38,299 bases of DNA from UBA5486 sp036744795 (lineage in GTDB: Bacteria > Bacillota > UBA4882 > UBA10575): assembly GCA_036744795.1 (NCBI GenBank), contig DAIOHK010000023.1:1-38299 (forward strand), given 5' to 3'. Shown one piece after another: positions 23,943 to 32,079 of the stretch. A program made the translations under genes and the position numbers. Within the stretch, counting starts at the first letter, position 1, and the number at the start of each line of letters is the position of its first letter. Under the pieces are notes generated by a model. That model was not told where the DNA came from and did not search any database. It saw nothing but the letters and a program-made list of their open reading frames with translations.

Positions 23943-24536
23943 TTAGCAATAAGGCGAAAAATGTTCCGGATCTACTAGTTCTCTATATTTTTTAACTACT
24001 TCCTGTATATCTACCCAGACATCAATTTTTCGCCTGGGATCCCGTAATAAGGCTGCGGGGTGAAAGGTTGGCATATAAAGGGCACCCTCGTGTTCCCGCC
24101 ATTTTCCTCTTACTTTAGTAATACCTTCCGAACAATTTAAAGCGTACCGGAGAGCAGTAGCTCCTAGTAATAAAATTATCTGTGGCTGTAAAATCTGTAT
24201 TTGTTCCCGCAGATAGGGGAGACAGGCGGCACTTTCGTCAGCTGAAGGAATGCGGTTTGAGGGTGGACGGCACTTCACTATATTGGTAATATAAGCATTA
24301 ACCTTTCGGTCAAACCCTCCGGCAGCGAGAATTTTATCCAATAACTGACCAGCAGTTCCAACAAATGGGCGGCCCAGACGATCCTCTTCAGCTCCCGGCC
24401 CTTCTCCGATTACCATGAGACCGGGGTGACCTTCACCAAATACTACTTGTTGACACCCGTCTCTTAATTTACAGCCCCGACAAGCTAAAACTTTCTTTTT
24501 TAACTCGTCAAGTTGTGTGGTTATCTCATTAGACAT
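23943..24536 (-). CDS. Uracil-DNA glycosylase, family 4 (iron-sulfur type)
   Basis: 197 residues. It removes uracil from DNA arising by cytosine deamination, the first step of base excision repair. GEGPGAEED (44-52) is family motif A, and TFHPAALLR (157-165, His159) is the second catalytic loop. Cys19, Cys22, Cys89 and Cys105 sit exactly as the four ligands of the 4Fe-4S cluster. GGGGGTG lies before the ATG. It is monocistronic in this view. Family 4 enzymes are frequent in thermophiles and anaerobes. Confidence 0.94.
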   Translation of the reverse strand: MSNEITTQLDELKKKVLACRGCKLRDGCQQVVFGEGHPGLMVIGEGPGAEEDRLGRPFVGTAGQLLDKILAAGGFDRKVNAYITNIVKCRPPSNRIPSADESAACLPYLREQIQILQPQIILLLGATALRYALNCSEGITKVRGKWREHEGALYMPTFHPAALLRDPRRKIDVWVDIQEVVKKYRELVDPEHFSPYC

Positions 24537-24842
24537 TAAAACACCCCCGGTAAAAAATTAGCTTTAGCTTTAAATTCCGCATAGAGAATCGGAAACCTTC
24601 TTAAGGGAAGCAATTAAAGGGTGTTCGATTTAATAAAAATATATTGTTAGATAATTCCTAGTGGGAATATCAATATACAAAAGATGTAATCTCTCAAAGA
24701 ATAATAAAGGGGTAGTAACAAATTAGTAGAAATATATTAAATAAATCATAAAAATAATTTTCGCGACAAGTCGTTTGCTCAAGATAAAGCTTTTTGGCTT
24801 ACTACAGGTAAGATAAAAAGACAATCAAGGGAGGAACTCAAA
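24537..24842. other. Divergent intergenic region, uracil glycosylase to GH4
   Basis: AT-rich. Apart from the palindrome at 24790-24820 I see ATTCC-TAGTG-GGAAT near 24656 and CGACAAGTCG near 24764. No promoter boxes are clear on either strand. Confidence 0.45.
24790..24820 (+). promoter_or_regulatory. Operator-like palindrome before the GH4 gene
   Basis: CTTTTT-GG-CTTAC, a 5-base centre, then GTAAG-AT-AAAAAG: 11 of 13 pairs match over 31 bases. The core CTTAC...GTAAG resembles the palindrome at 27192-27215 in front of the binding-protein gene, suggesting one regulator for both. Confidence 0.5.
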
Positions 24843-26114
24843 TTGTCAGGAATTAAACTAGCGATTATCGGAGCCGGTAGTTCTTATACTCCTGAATTAA
24901 TTGAAGGTATTGCCAAAGCCCGGGATAGATTGCCGGTTCGTAAAATCTCACTTATGGATATTGATGAAGCCAAACTTAAAGTTATGGAGGGGTTTTGTAA
25001 ACGATATTTATCCTATCTAGGCTGTGATTATATTCAGGTAGAGGCAACTACTGAGCGAAAGGAAGCAATAGAAGGCGCCGATTTTATTGATATACAGATC
25101 AGAGTAGGAGGAAATAAGGCAAGAATAAGTGATGAAAAAATACCATTAAAATACGGTTTAATTGGCCAGGAAACAAGCGGGGCGGGTGGTTTTATGAAAG
25201 CTCTTCGAACAATACCGGTAATGTTGGAGATTGCTAAAGATGTTGAAGCTTGTAGCCCTGAAGCCTGGATTATAAATTATACCAATCCTTCAGGGTTAAT
25301 AACTGAAGCAATAACTAAGTATTCCAAAGCCAAGATCGCGGGATTTTGTTCGATTGGTATTCTTCCTCAAGTTTGGGCCCAAGATGTTTTAGGTGTCAAT
25401 CCAGAAGAAGTAAAATATGATTATATTGGTTTGAATCATTTAAACTTTGCTTATAACATAAAAATTAATGGGAGACCCGTCTCTGAAGAAGAGTTTATGG
25501 CAATTGGAAAAGCCGTTGGAGTTGTAGATAGTGAGTTGATTGGGGCTTTAAAATTAATACCTGCTCCCTATTTACAGTATTATTATCATACCGGAAATAC
25601 CCTTAAAAAGTTGCGCGAAGCACCACTAACCAGGGGAGAAGTGGTTCAAAACCTCGAGAAAGAAGTATTTGCTGCTTATAGCGATGAGCAGCAATGCACT
25701 AAGCCAGAAGCTTTAGCAAAGCGTGGTGGAGGAGGTTATTCTGAGGTAGCAATAGGTTTTATTAATGCAGTTTATAATGATCAAGATCAGTGGATGATCA
25801 TTAATGTTCCAAATAAAGGGGCAGTTAAGTTCTTGCCTGATGATGCAGTGGTGGAAATAGGGTGTCTTGTTAATAAGACCGGTATCCACCCCTTACATAT
25901 TGAAGAGGTCCCTTCCTCGGTATGGGGTCTGATCTCAGCTGTTAAGAATTATGAGGGGTTGGCTGTTGATGCTGCAGTTTCTGGTGACAGAACTAAAGCT
26001 TTATTGGCTCTAATTGCTCATCCTCTGGTTCGAGATTATGATCTTGCTAAACCATTATTGGAAGAACTGCTTGAAGCTAACAGAAGATACTTACCTAAGT
26101 TTTTTAAAGACTAG
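24843..26114 (+). CDS. Glycoside hydrolase family 4, 6-phospho-beta-glucosidase-like
   Basis: 423 residues from a TTG start after GGGAGGA. GH4 enzymes cleave glycosides by an NAD- and Mn-dependent oxidation/elimination, usually on 6-phosphorylated substrates. IIGAGSSYTPEL (8-19) is the NAD loop, INYTNPSGLITEA (144-156) binds the substrate, and Cys169 (FCSIG) and His199 (GLNHL) are the likely metal ligands. RGGGGYSEVAIGFINAVYND and the following NVPNKGAVKFLPDDAVVE look like the 6-phospho-beta-glucosidase (BglT/LicH/ChbF) group rather than alpha-galacturonidases. A BadF-type kinase gene follows by 67 bases, giving a way to phosphorylate an ABC-imported disaccharide. The substrate (cellobiose, chitobiose or other) is not decided by sequence. 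Confidence 0.85.
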   Translation: MSGIKLAIIGAGSSYTPELIEGIAKARDRLPVRKISLMDIDEAKLKVMEGFCKRYLSYLGCDYIQVEATTERKEAIEGADFIDIQIRVGGNKARISDEKIPLKYGLIGQETSGAGGFMKALRTIPVMLEIAKDVEACSPEAWIINYTNPSGLITEAITKYSKAKIAGFCSIGILPQVWAQDVLGVNPEEVKYDYIGLNHLNFAYNIKINGRPVSEEEFMAIGKAVGVVDSELIGALKLIPAPYLQYYYHTGNTLKKLREAPLTRGEVVQNLEKEVFAAYSDEQQCTKPEALAKRGGGGYSEVAIGFINAVYNDQDQWMIINVPNKGAVKFLPDDAVVEIGCLVNKTGIHPLHIEEVPSSVWGLISAVKNYEGLAVDAAVSGDRTKALLALIAHPLVRDYDLAKPLLEELLEANRRYLPKFFKD

Positions 26115-26181
26115 GTTTTGCCTTGCTTGTAAAAGGGCTGACTGAACGCCTACTGATTGAATTAAATAAGGTGGGAGTTTT

Positions 26182-27177
26182 ATGGAGTATATTGTCGGTA
26201 TTGATCAAGGAAGTAGTAAAACCGATGTAATTGTGGTAAATGAAAAAGGACGAATTTTTGGAAGAGGTCGTAGTGGTGGAGGAGATCATTTTCTCAATGG
26301 AATGGAACATGCCATAGGGAAAATTAAAGAAGCGCTCACAATGGCTTTACGCCAAGCCTCAATTCAAATTGAACAAATCTCTTTACTTGCCAGTGGTTTA
26401 ACTGGTGCCGATTGGCCCCACGAATACCAGATGTTGAGGGAGGCGCTTACCAAAGAAACTGGGATCAAAAATGTGATTGTCCATAATGATTGTATACCTG
26501 CGATGCGTAGTGGATTAAAGACCTCCTATGGTGCGGTATTATGTGCGGGCTCAGGACTGAACTGTGCAGTTAAAAGTCCTGATGGAGAGGAGTTTGTTTT
26601 TGGGTACTACATTGATGATGAAGACCAAGGCGGTACTGCATTAGGGCGTCGAGTTTTGCGCTCGGTTTTTGATGCCCATTCCGGAGTAGGAGCTTCTACT
26701 ACACTAATTTCTAGAATCTTAGAGTATTTTCAGATGACCGATGTCGATAAATTACTGGAGTCTTTAGTAAATAGTAAGATTCCTAATGTTAAAACAAAAG
26801 ATTTAGCACCAATCGCTTTTGAGGTGGCCGCCGAAGGTGATTTGGTTGCTTTATCTTTACTTAAAAAATTTGGCTATGATATGGCCAAGTATGTAGTAGC
26901 CGGATTGAAAAAGTTTAATCTCTTAAAACTGGAGTTGGATGTAGTTTTATCCGGGGGCATTTTTAAATGTAAAGTTCCCATTTTAAAAGAGGCAGTAGCT
27001 ACTTTTATTCATCAATACGCTCCTAAGGTTAATATTATAGAAGCTAGATTCGAACCAGTGGTAGGAGCAGCCTTATTGGGATTAGATGAATATTATTCTT
27101 CTCCTCTTCCAGAGGAAGTTATGGATAATATTGATCATGATTGTAGAAAAATGGATCTATTGAGAGGTGGAGATTAA
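26182..27177 (+). CDS. BadF/BadG-type ATPase, N-acetylglucosamine kinase-like
   Basis: 331 residues of the ASKHA fold. GIDQGSSKTDVIVV (6-19) is the first phosphate loop, HNDCIPAMRSG gives the central acidic residue, CAGSGLNCAV the second loop, and VLSGGIF near the C-terminus the adenosine site. This group includes GlcNAc and glucosamine kinases and unrelated activators. Between a GH4 phosphoglycosidase and an ABC importer, a role as kinase for an imported sugar or disaccharide is the best inference. GGTGGGAG lies before the ATG. Downstream lies a long regulated leader and the binding-protein gene. Confidence 0.82.
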   Translation: MEYIVGIDQGSSKTDVIVVNEKGRIFGRGRSGGGDHFLNGMEHAIGKIKEALTMALRQASIQIEQISLLASGLTGADWPHEYQMLREALTKETGIKNVIVHNDCIPAMRSGLKTSYGAVLCAGSGLNCAVKSPDGEEFVFGYYIDDEDQGGTALGRRVLRSVFDAHSGVGASTTLISRILEYFQMTDVDKLLESLVNSKIPNVKTKDLAPIAFEVAAEGDLVALSLLKKFGYDMAKYVVAGLKKFNLLKLELDVVLSGGIFKCKVPILKEAVATFIHQYAPKVNIIEARFEPVVGAALLGLDEYYSSPLPEEVMDNIDHDCRKMDLLRGGD

Positions 27178-27184
27178 GTAAAAC

Positions 27185-27215
27185 TTGATTTATATTTTAC
27201 TATCCGGTAAAATAT
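27185..27215 (+). promoter_or_regulatory. Promoter with overlapping palindromic operator
   Basis: TTGATT (27185-27190), a 17-base spacer and TAAAAT (27208-27213). The perfect arms ATATTTTAC (27192-27200) and GTAAAATAT (27207-27215) cover the spacer and -10. Repressor binding would block the ABC operon. Confidence 0.65.
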
Positions 27216-27264
27216 GGTTAAACAACTTGTTAAAATTTATGTTATATTGACAACGCTGGCATTG

Positions 27265-27319
27265 AAAAGAGGGGGTGATAAATGTTACTAATACAATCCT
27301 CTTTTGGGGAGATAGTAAC
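27265..27319 (+). promoter_or_regulatory. Interleaved inverted repeats in the ABC operon leader, with mini-ORF
   Basis: AAAAGAGG (27265-27272) pairs with CCTCTTTT (27298-27305), while GTTACTA (27284-27290) pairs with TAGTAAC (27313-27319). The pairs cross, so the RNA forms either a pseudoknot or two exclusive hairpins. A 16-codon frame (MLLIQSSFGEIVTILL, 27282-27332), preceded by GGGGGTG, runs through it. Possible attenuator or leader-peptide control; unproven. Confidence 0.4.
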
Positions 27320-27359
27320 AATTTTACTCTGAAAAATTAATTTATTAAGGAGGGACATG

Positions 27360-29033
27360 ATGAAAAACTTTGTGAGAATTGCGCTGGTTTGCTTAATGCT
27401 GGTATTGTTTGCTTCTGTATCTATGGGTTATGAGCGTTCTGAAACCTTGGTTTACGGTGGTGGTCTATGGGAGACTCCTTCCAACTGGAATCCATTAACA
27501 CCATGGGCAGAAGTAACTGGTACGGGTGGACTTGTTTACGAGACCCTTTTCCATTTTTACCCCATGACCGGTGAATATCAGCCGTGGTTGGCGTCTAGTG
27601 GAAAATGGATTTCCAATAATACATATGAAATTGAACTAAGAAAAGGTATAAAATGGACTGATGGCCAAGCTTTTGATGCTGAAGATGTAAAATTTACTTT
27701 TGAAATTGCTAAAAAAAATCCTCTACATTATTCTAATGTTTGGGATTGGATTAAAGAAATTAAAATTATTAATCCCCATAAACTTCAGTTTGTCTTTAAG
27801 AACCCGCACTACCAGGAGTGGGAACTAATAATATACGATCTAAGGATAATACCAGAACATATCTGGGGTAAGATACCAGCTAGTGAACTATTAACTACTG
27901 CTAATAAGAATCCGGTTGGAACTGGGGCTTATATGGCGGAATTTGTAGGGCAGGATAGAATGGTTTGGGTGCGGAATGAAAACTGGTGGGGTAATAAAGT
28001 TTTCGGGGAACCGCAACCGAAATACCTGGTCAATCTTGTGGTCTACGAAAATAATGTAGCCCTTGGGATGTTAATGAAGAGAGAGCTAGATATTAGTAAT
28101 TACTTTATCCCCGGAGTACCGAAGATAAAAAATACTTTTGGGTTGACCACCTGGTACAAAGACATCCCATATATGTTACCTGAAAATACCGCTCTTTTAT
28201 TTTTGAATTCAACCAAAGGTGCGATGAAAGATGTAGAATTTAGAAGAGCTTTAGCTTTTGCCATTAATCCGGCGATGATTACTAATAAAGTGTTTGAGGA
28301 TCAAGTTGAGGAAGCAAATCCTACAGGACTATTTAGTAAAGACTGGATGGATTTTTACAGCGAAGAAGCAGTAAAAGAATACGGATTTTCATATAATCCT
28401 GAAAAAGTAAAAGAAATGCTTGATGCCGCTGGATACAAAGATACTAACAAAGATGGCTGGAGAGAACAACCAAATGGCGAGCCTATGAAGTTCGAAATCA
28501 TTGTGCCGAATGGTTGGACTGACTGGATGGAATCCATTAAAATTATTGCCGACAACTTCAAAGCGGTTGGGATTAATGCCATAGCAAGTTTCCCTGATTA
28601 TTCGATCTACTATGATAAATTACAGAATGGAACTTTTGATATGGCAATCAATAACTTTGGTTCTGCGCAAAGTGCAACTCCGTTTACCTACTGGAACTGG
28701 GTAGCCAATGATGAGATTGACGGCAAAATAGTAACCGATGGTAACTGGGGACGTTATAAGGATAAAGAATTATTTAGGTTAATTGATGAGTTTAATGTTT
28801 TAAAATCTGAAGATCCAGCAGCTAAGAAAGCGGCTGCCGAAATCCAGAAGAAACTTCTTCAAGAAATGCCTTCAATTCCTCTCTGGTACAATGGTTTATG
28901 GGCTCAATCTACCTCTACATATTGGACCAATTGGCCGACTGAAGACAATCCAGTAGGTTATCCGTGTACATGGGCTGGAAAGTGGTGGCTTGGTTCAGTA
29001 GAAATGCTCATTAATCTTAAACCAGTAGAATAA
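27360..29033 (+). CDS. ABC transporter substrate-binding protein, family 5 (Opp/Dpp type)
   Basis: 557 residues. Signal peptide MKNFVRIALVCLMLVLFASVSMG, then the family 5 fold: LVYETLFHFYPMTGEYQPWLA (about 55-75), the motif WTDGQAFDAEDVKFTFE, and FRRALAFAINPAMI-like helix near 300. In Thermotoga and relatives many proteins of this family bind oligosaccharides rather than peptides. Here the GH4 glycosidase and sugar kinase upstream argue for a sugar. The protein has no lipobox Cys after the signal peptide, unlike most Gram-positive binding proteins, fitting a periplasm. The second of two adjacent ATGs (27360) is six bases from AGGAGG and is preferred over 27357. Confidence 0.88.
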   Translation: MKNFVRIALVCLMLVLFASVSMGYERSETLVYGGGLWETPSNWNPLTPWAEVTGTGGLVYETLFHFYPMTGEYQPWLASSGKWISNNTYEIELRKGIKWTDGQAFDAEDVKFTFEIAKKNPLHYSNVWDWIKEIKIINPHKLQFVFKNPHYQEWELIIYDLRIIPEHIWGKIPASELLTTANKNPVGTGAYMAEFVGQDRMVWVRNENWWGNKVFGEPQPKYLVNLVVYENNVALGMLMKRELDISNYFIPGVPKIKNTFGLTTWYKDIPYMLPENTALLFLNSTKGAMKDVEFRRALAFAINPAMITNKVFEDQVEEANPTGLFSKDWMDFYSEEAVKEYGFSYNPEKVKEMLDAAGYKDTNKDGWREQPNGEPMKFEIIVPNGWTDWMESIKIIADNFKAVGINAIASFPDYSIYYDKLQNGTFDMAINNFGSAQSATPFTYWNWVANDEIDGKIVTDGNWGRYKDKELFRLIDEFNVLKSEDPAAKKAAAEIQKKLLQEMPSIPLWYNGLWAQSTSTYWTNWPTEDNPVGYPCTWAGKWWLGSVEMLINLKPVE

Positions 29034-29046
29034 GTACTAACAGAGA

Positions 29047-29149
29047 GAATTGCATAATTAACTTAAGTATCCCATTTAAGCAGAGTATAAGAGATTGACT
29101 TATCCGTAGGCTATCATTATTTAGTTTTTAATCAATAAATTATGCAATT
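29047..29149. repeat. MITE-like element with GAATTGC ends (103 bp)
   Basis: Starts GAATTGCATAATTAACTTAAG and ends AATTATGCAATT, with 12-bp perfect inverted ends. It is inside the ABC operon, between binding-protein and permease genes. Same family as 14565-14656. Confidence 0.7.
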
Positions 29150-29176
29150 TATTAAACTGTATAAATTCAAGAGAAT

Positions 29177-29199
29177 GGGCCCGATAATTTATCGGGCCC
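29177..29199 (+). terminator. Strong intercistronic hairpin
   Basis: GGGCCCGAT and ATCGGGCCC pair perfectly around a 5-base centre. No T-run follows, so it is more likely to protect the 3' end of the binding-protein message than to stop transcription. This would give more binding protein than permease. Confidence 0.6.
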
Positions 29200-29229
29200 G
29201 TGATTTAGAGGGGAGTTGAACCAAGGGCT

Positions 29230-30219
29230 ATGGGAAAATTTTTGCGGAAAAAATTAGGTATTTATCTGATTACGTTTTTTTTCGCTGTAACGATTGATTG
29301 GGCTATTCCTCGTTTTATGCCAGGAAACCCAATAAATATGTTGTTAGCACGTTTTAGTGGACTTGAAGGTGGAAGAGAGATTATTCAAGGCCAATTTATT
29401 AAATCTTTTGGACTTGACCAACCTCTTCTGACCCAGTACTTTAATTTTTGGAAGTCTTTGTTTAAGGGCGATTTGGGAACCAGTATTTATGTTTTCCCAA
29501 AACCGGTACTCGAAGTCATTAAAGAGGGGGTAATTTATGATATTTTAGTACTACTCCCGGCTATTTTGCTTAGTTGGATAGTTGGTAATAAACTTGGGGC
29601 TTATTCAGGTGTTAATAAAAAAGCAGACAATATAATGATGCCATTCTTTTATTTTCTTACTTCTGCCCCATATTTCTGGTTTGCAGTGGTTGTGGTCTTT
29701 ATTTTTGGCGTGAAATTGGGGATCTTTCCGATCAATAGTGCCTACAGTGCCACGATGAAACCCGGGTTTAATCTGGCTTTTATTGCCGATTTTTTATTTC
29801 ATTGGTTTTTACCCTTTTTAACTTTATTCCTAGTGCAACTTGGGGGATGGGCAATTGGAATGAGAAATATGATTATCTACGAACAAAGTTCAAACTACTC
29901 CAAATATATGGAAGCCCTTGGTGCATCAGAGAAATTGATTAGAAAGTATGGATTTAGAAATGGTGTATTACCACAAGTAACCGGGTTGGCTTTGAGTTTA
30001 GGTACAATTGTTTCGGGGGCCTTGACAACCCAAATCGTTTTTTCCTACCCGGGATTGGGATTCTTACTTTTACGAGCAATCATGAATCAGGATTACTTTT
30101 TAATCCAGGGTTGCTTCTTATTCATTGTTATTATGGTATTGGCTGCTAACTTTATAGTTGACATCATTTATATGTTTATTGATCCTAGGGTAAGATTTTC
30201 ATATTCTGGGGAGGTGTGA
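29230..30219 (+). CDS. ABC transporter permease, DppB/OppB type
   Basis: 329 residues with six membrane helices. The first helix and following loop PGNPINMLLARF match the N-terminus of DppB-like permeases. YMEALGASEKLIRKYGFRNGVLPQ is the EAA loop that contacts the ATPase subunits, and VFSYPGLGFLLLRAI follows, all characteristic. It forms the channel with the product of the next gene, 3 bases away. GGGGAG lies upstream of the ATG at 29230. Confidence 0.92.
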   Translation: MGKFLRKKLGIYLITFFFAVTIDWAIPRFMPGNPINMLLARFSGLEGGREIIQGQFIKSFGLDQPLLTQYFNFWKSLFKGDLGTSIYVFPKPVLEVIKEGVIYDILVLLPAILLSWIVGNKLGAYSGVNKKADNIMMPFFYFLTSAPYFWFAVVVVFIFGVKLGIFPINSAYSATMKPGFNLAFIADFLFHWFLPFLTLFLVQLGGWAIGMRNMIIYEQSSNYSKYMEALGASEKLIRKYGFRNGVLPQVTGLALSLGTIVSGALTTQIVFSYPGLGFLLLRAIMNQDYFLIQGCFLFIVIMVLAANFIVDIIYMFIDPRVRFSYSGEV

Positions 30220-30222
30220 TTT

Positions 30223-31089
30223 ATGGCTGCCAGCGATTTCTGGAAAAAACATGAGAATCTATATTTTGCTTTTACTAATAAAAAAGTTTTATTTGGGGTT
30301 TTTCTTTTCGTAGTCTTAATTTTACTGGCGATTTTCGGACCTATGACAACCCCGTATGGTTATGATGACTTTGCCGGCGAGGGGTACTTGCCGCCCTCAA
30401 GGACATATCTATTTGGCACCACTTTGATGGGAAAAGATGTTTTTACTATGGTGGTATATGGCCTACGCTCAACTATTGTAGTTGGTTTTGTTGGTGGTAC
30501 TATTGCCACAATAGTCGGATTGATCATTGGTTTTCTTGCCGGGTATTACGGTGGCAAATTCATTGATGAATCTTTGATGATGTTGACTAATATATTTTTG
30601 GTGATCCCTACGCTAGCATTGCTAATTATTCTTGCTGCCTATCTTCCCTATCGCGGGATTTTCACCGAAAGTATTATTGTGGGATTAACGGCTTGGCCTT
30701 GGACGGCAAGGGGTGTACGGGCTCAAACACTGTCAATAAAGAATCAGGAGTATGTAAATTTATCAAGAATTTCTGCTACCGATGTTCTAAAGATTCTTAG
30801 GCAGGATATAGCGGCAAATATGTTTTCCTATGTTTTTATGGTATATATTCTCCAGTTTTCCGGGACAATTTTGGCCGCAGTAAGCCTGGAGTTTTTGGGA
30901 CTTGGCCCTACCCAAGGTATCTCCCTCGGACTGGTGATGCAAAATGCAGTAAACTGGAACGCTATTCAGCTGGGTATGTGGTGGTGGGCGATTCTTCCGG
31001 GGCTTGTTTTGACCTTGCTAGTCGTTTCTCTTTATTTCGTCAATACTGGGCTTGATGAAGTATTTAATCCACGTTTGAGGGAGTTGTAG
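30223..31089 (+). CDS. ABC transporter permease, DppC/OppC type
   Basis: 288 residues. An N-terminal helix then PPSRTYLFGTTLMGKDVFTMVVYGLRST, the DppC signature (usually FGTDxxGRDVF), and the EAA loop YVNLSRISATDVLKILRQDI. Partner of the previous permease. GGGGAGGTG precedes the ATG and overlaps the last gene's end. The next gene begins 3 bases after the stop. Confidence 0.92.
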   Translation: MAASDFWKKHENLYFAFTNKKVLFGVFLFVVLILLAIFGPMTTPYGYDDFAGEGYLPPSRTYLFGTTLMGKDVFTMVVYGLRSTIVVGFVGGTIATIVGLIIGFLAGYYGGKFIDESLMMLTNIFLVIPTLALLIILAAYLPYRGIFTESIIVGLTAWPWTARGVRAQTLSIKNQEYVNLSRISATDVLKILRQDIAANMFSYVFMVYILQFSGTILAAVSLEFLGLGPTQGISLGLVMQNAVNWNAIQLGMWWWAILPGLVLTLLVVSLYFVNTGLDEVFNPRLREL

Positions 31090-31092
31090 GAA

Positions 31093-32079
31093 ATGAGAGA
31101 AGATGTATTAAAAATTAACAACTTAAAAGCCTATTATCGGGTATTAAAAGGTGATGTTAAGGCCCTGGATGGAGTATCCTTTAATTTAAAAAGGGGAGAG
31201 ATACTAGGGGTAGCGGGGGAATCGGGTTGCGGAAAGAGTACGCTGGCCAATACATTAATATTAAGAAAACCACCATTACAATATATCTCCGGCGGGGCAA
31301 CACTTTTAGGAAGAGACATAATAAATATGTCTAAAGATGAATTTCGAAAGATGCGGTTAAAAAATATCTCACTTATTCCTCAGTATGCACTTGATGCTTT
31401 CAGTCCAACAAAGAAGATTAAGACTTTTATTGCGGATCTGGTAGGTGAACACGGGATCAAACCGGATAAAAAGTTTTTTGCTAAGGTTAATGAACGTCTC
31501 CAGCTGGTTAATTTAGATCCTTCCGTCCTTGACAGGTTTTCGATTGAGCTTTCCGGTGGAATGAAACAAAGATTAATTATAATTATATCAACAATTTTAG
31601 ACCCTGATTTTTTAATTGCCGATGAAGTCACTTCCGCCTTGGATGTCAGTTCGCAACGGTTTGTGGTGAATTTATTGGCTAATCTCCGGGATAAGGGGAT
31701 TATTGGTTCTGGACTCTTTATTACTCACGACTTGTCAATTCTTTACCAGGTAGCAGATAGAATCTTGATTATGTATGCCGGGCAATTTGTAGAGATTGGA
31801 CCAACCGATCGGATTATTAATAATCCAAAACATCCATACGCAAAAGCTTTGATTGCTTCTCTGCCCAAGGTAGGTATTCAGCATAGTGACAAAAAACTTG
31901 AAGGAATAAAAGGGACCCCGCCTGATTTATTAAATATAGGGTCAGGATGTAGGTTTAGATTCAGATGTCAATATCAGACTGGAAAGTGTGAAGAGGCACC
32001 GATTAGAGAAGAGATTAATGATGAACATTCTATTGCGTGTTGGAATTTCAAGGAGCTGGAGAGTGGTAAAAATGGATAA
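31093..32079 (+). CDS. ABC transporter ATP-binding protein, DppD/OppD type
   Basis: 328 residues. Walker A is GESGCGKST, the ABC signature LSGGMKQR, Walker B FLIADE, and the switch His lies in FITHDLS. The C-terminal extension with CRFRFRCQYQTGKCEEAPI holds the four-Cys pattern (including Cys in IACWNF) typical of Opp/Dpp ATPases, often seen with an Fe-S cluster. It powers the importer together with the next protein. The gene overlaps the next one by 8 bases, so translation is coupled. Confidence 0.92.
   Translation: MREDVLKINNLKAYYRVLKGDVKALDGVSFNLKRGEILGVAGESGCGKSTLANTLILRKPPLQYISGGATLLGRDIINMSKDEFRKMRLKNISLIPQYALDAFSPTKKIKTFIADLVGEHGIKPDKKFFAKVNERLQLVNLDPSVLDRFSIELSGGMKQRLIIIISTILDPDFLIADEVTSALDVSSQRFVVNLLANLRDKGIIGSGLFITHDLSILYQVADRILIMYAGQFVEIGPTDRIINNPKHPYAKALIASLPKVGIQHSDKKLEGIKGTPPDLLNIGSGCRFRFRCQYQTGKCEEAPIREEINDEHSIACWNFKELESGKNG

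Noticed and set aside
24843..26114. GH4 gene as alpha-galacturonidase (pectin use)
   Set aside because: Attractive beside uxaC, but the RGGGGYSE and downstream motif look closer to phospho-beta-glucosidases, and a kinase is adjacent.
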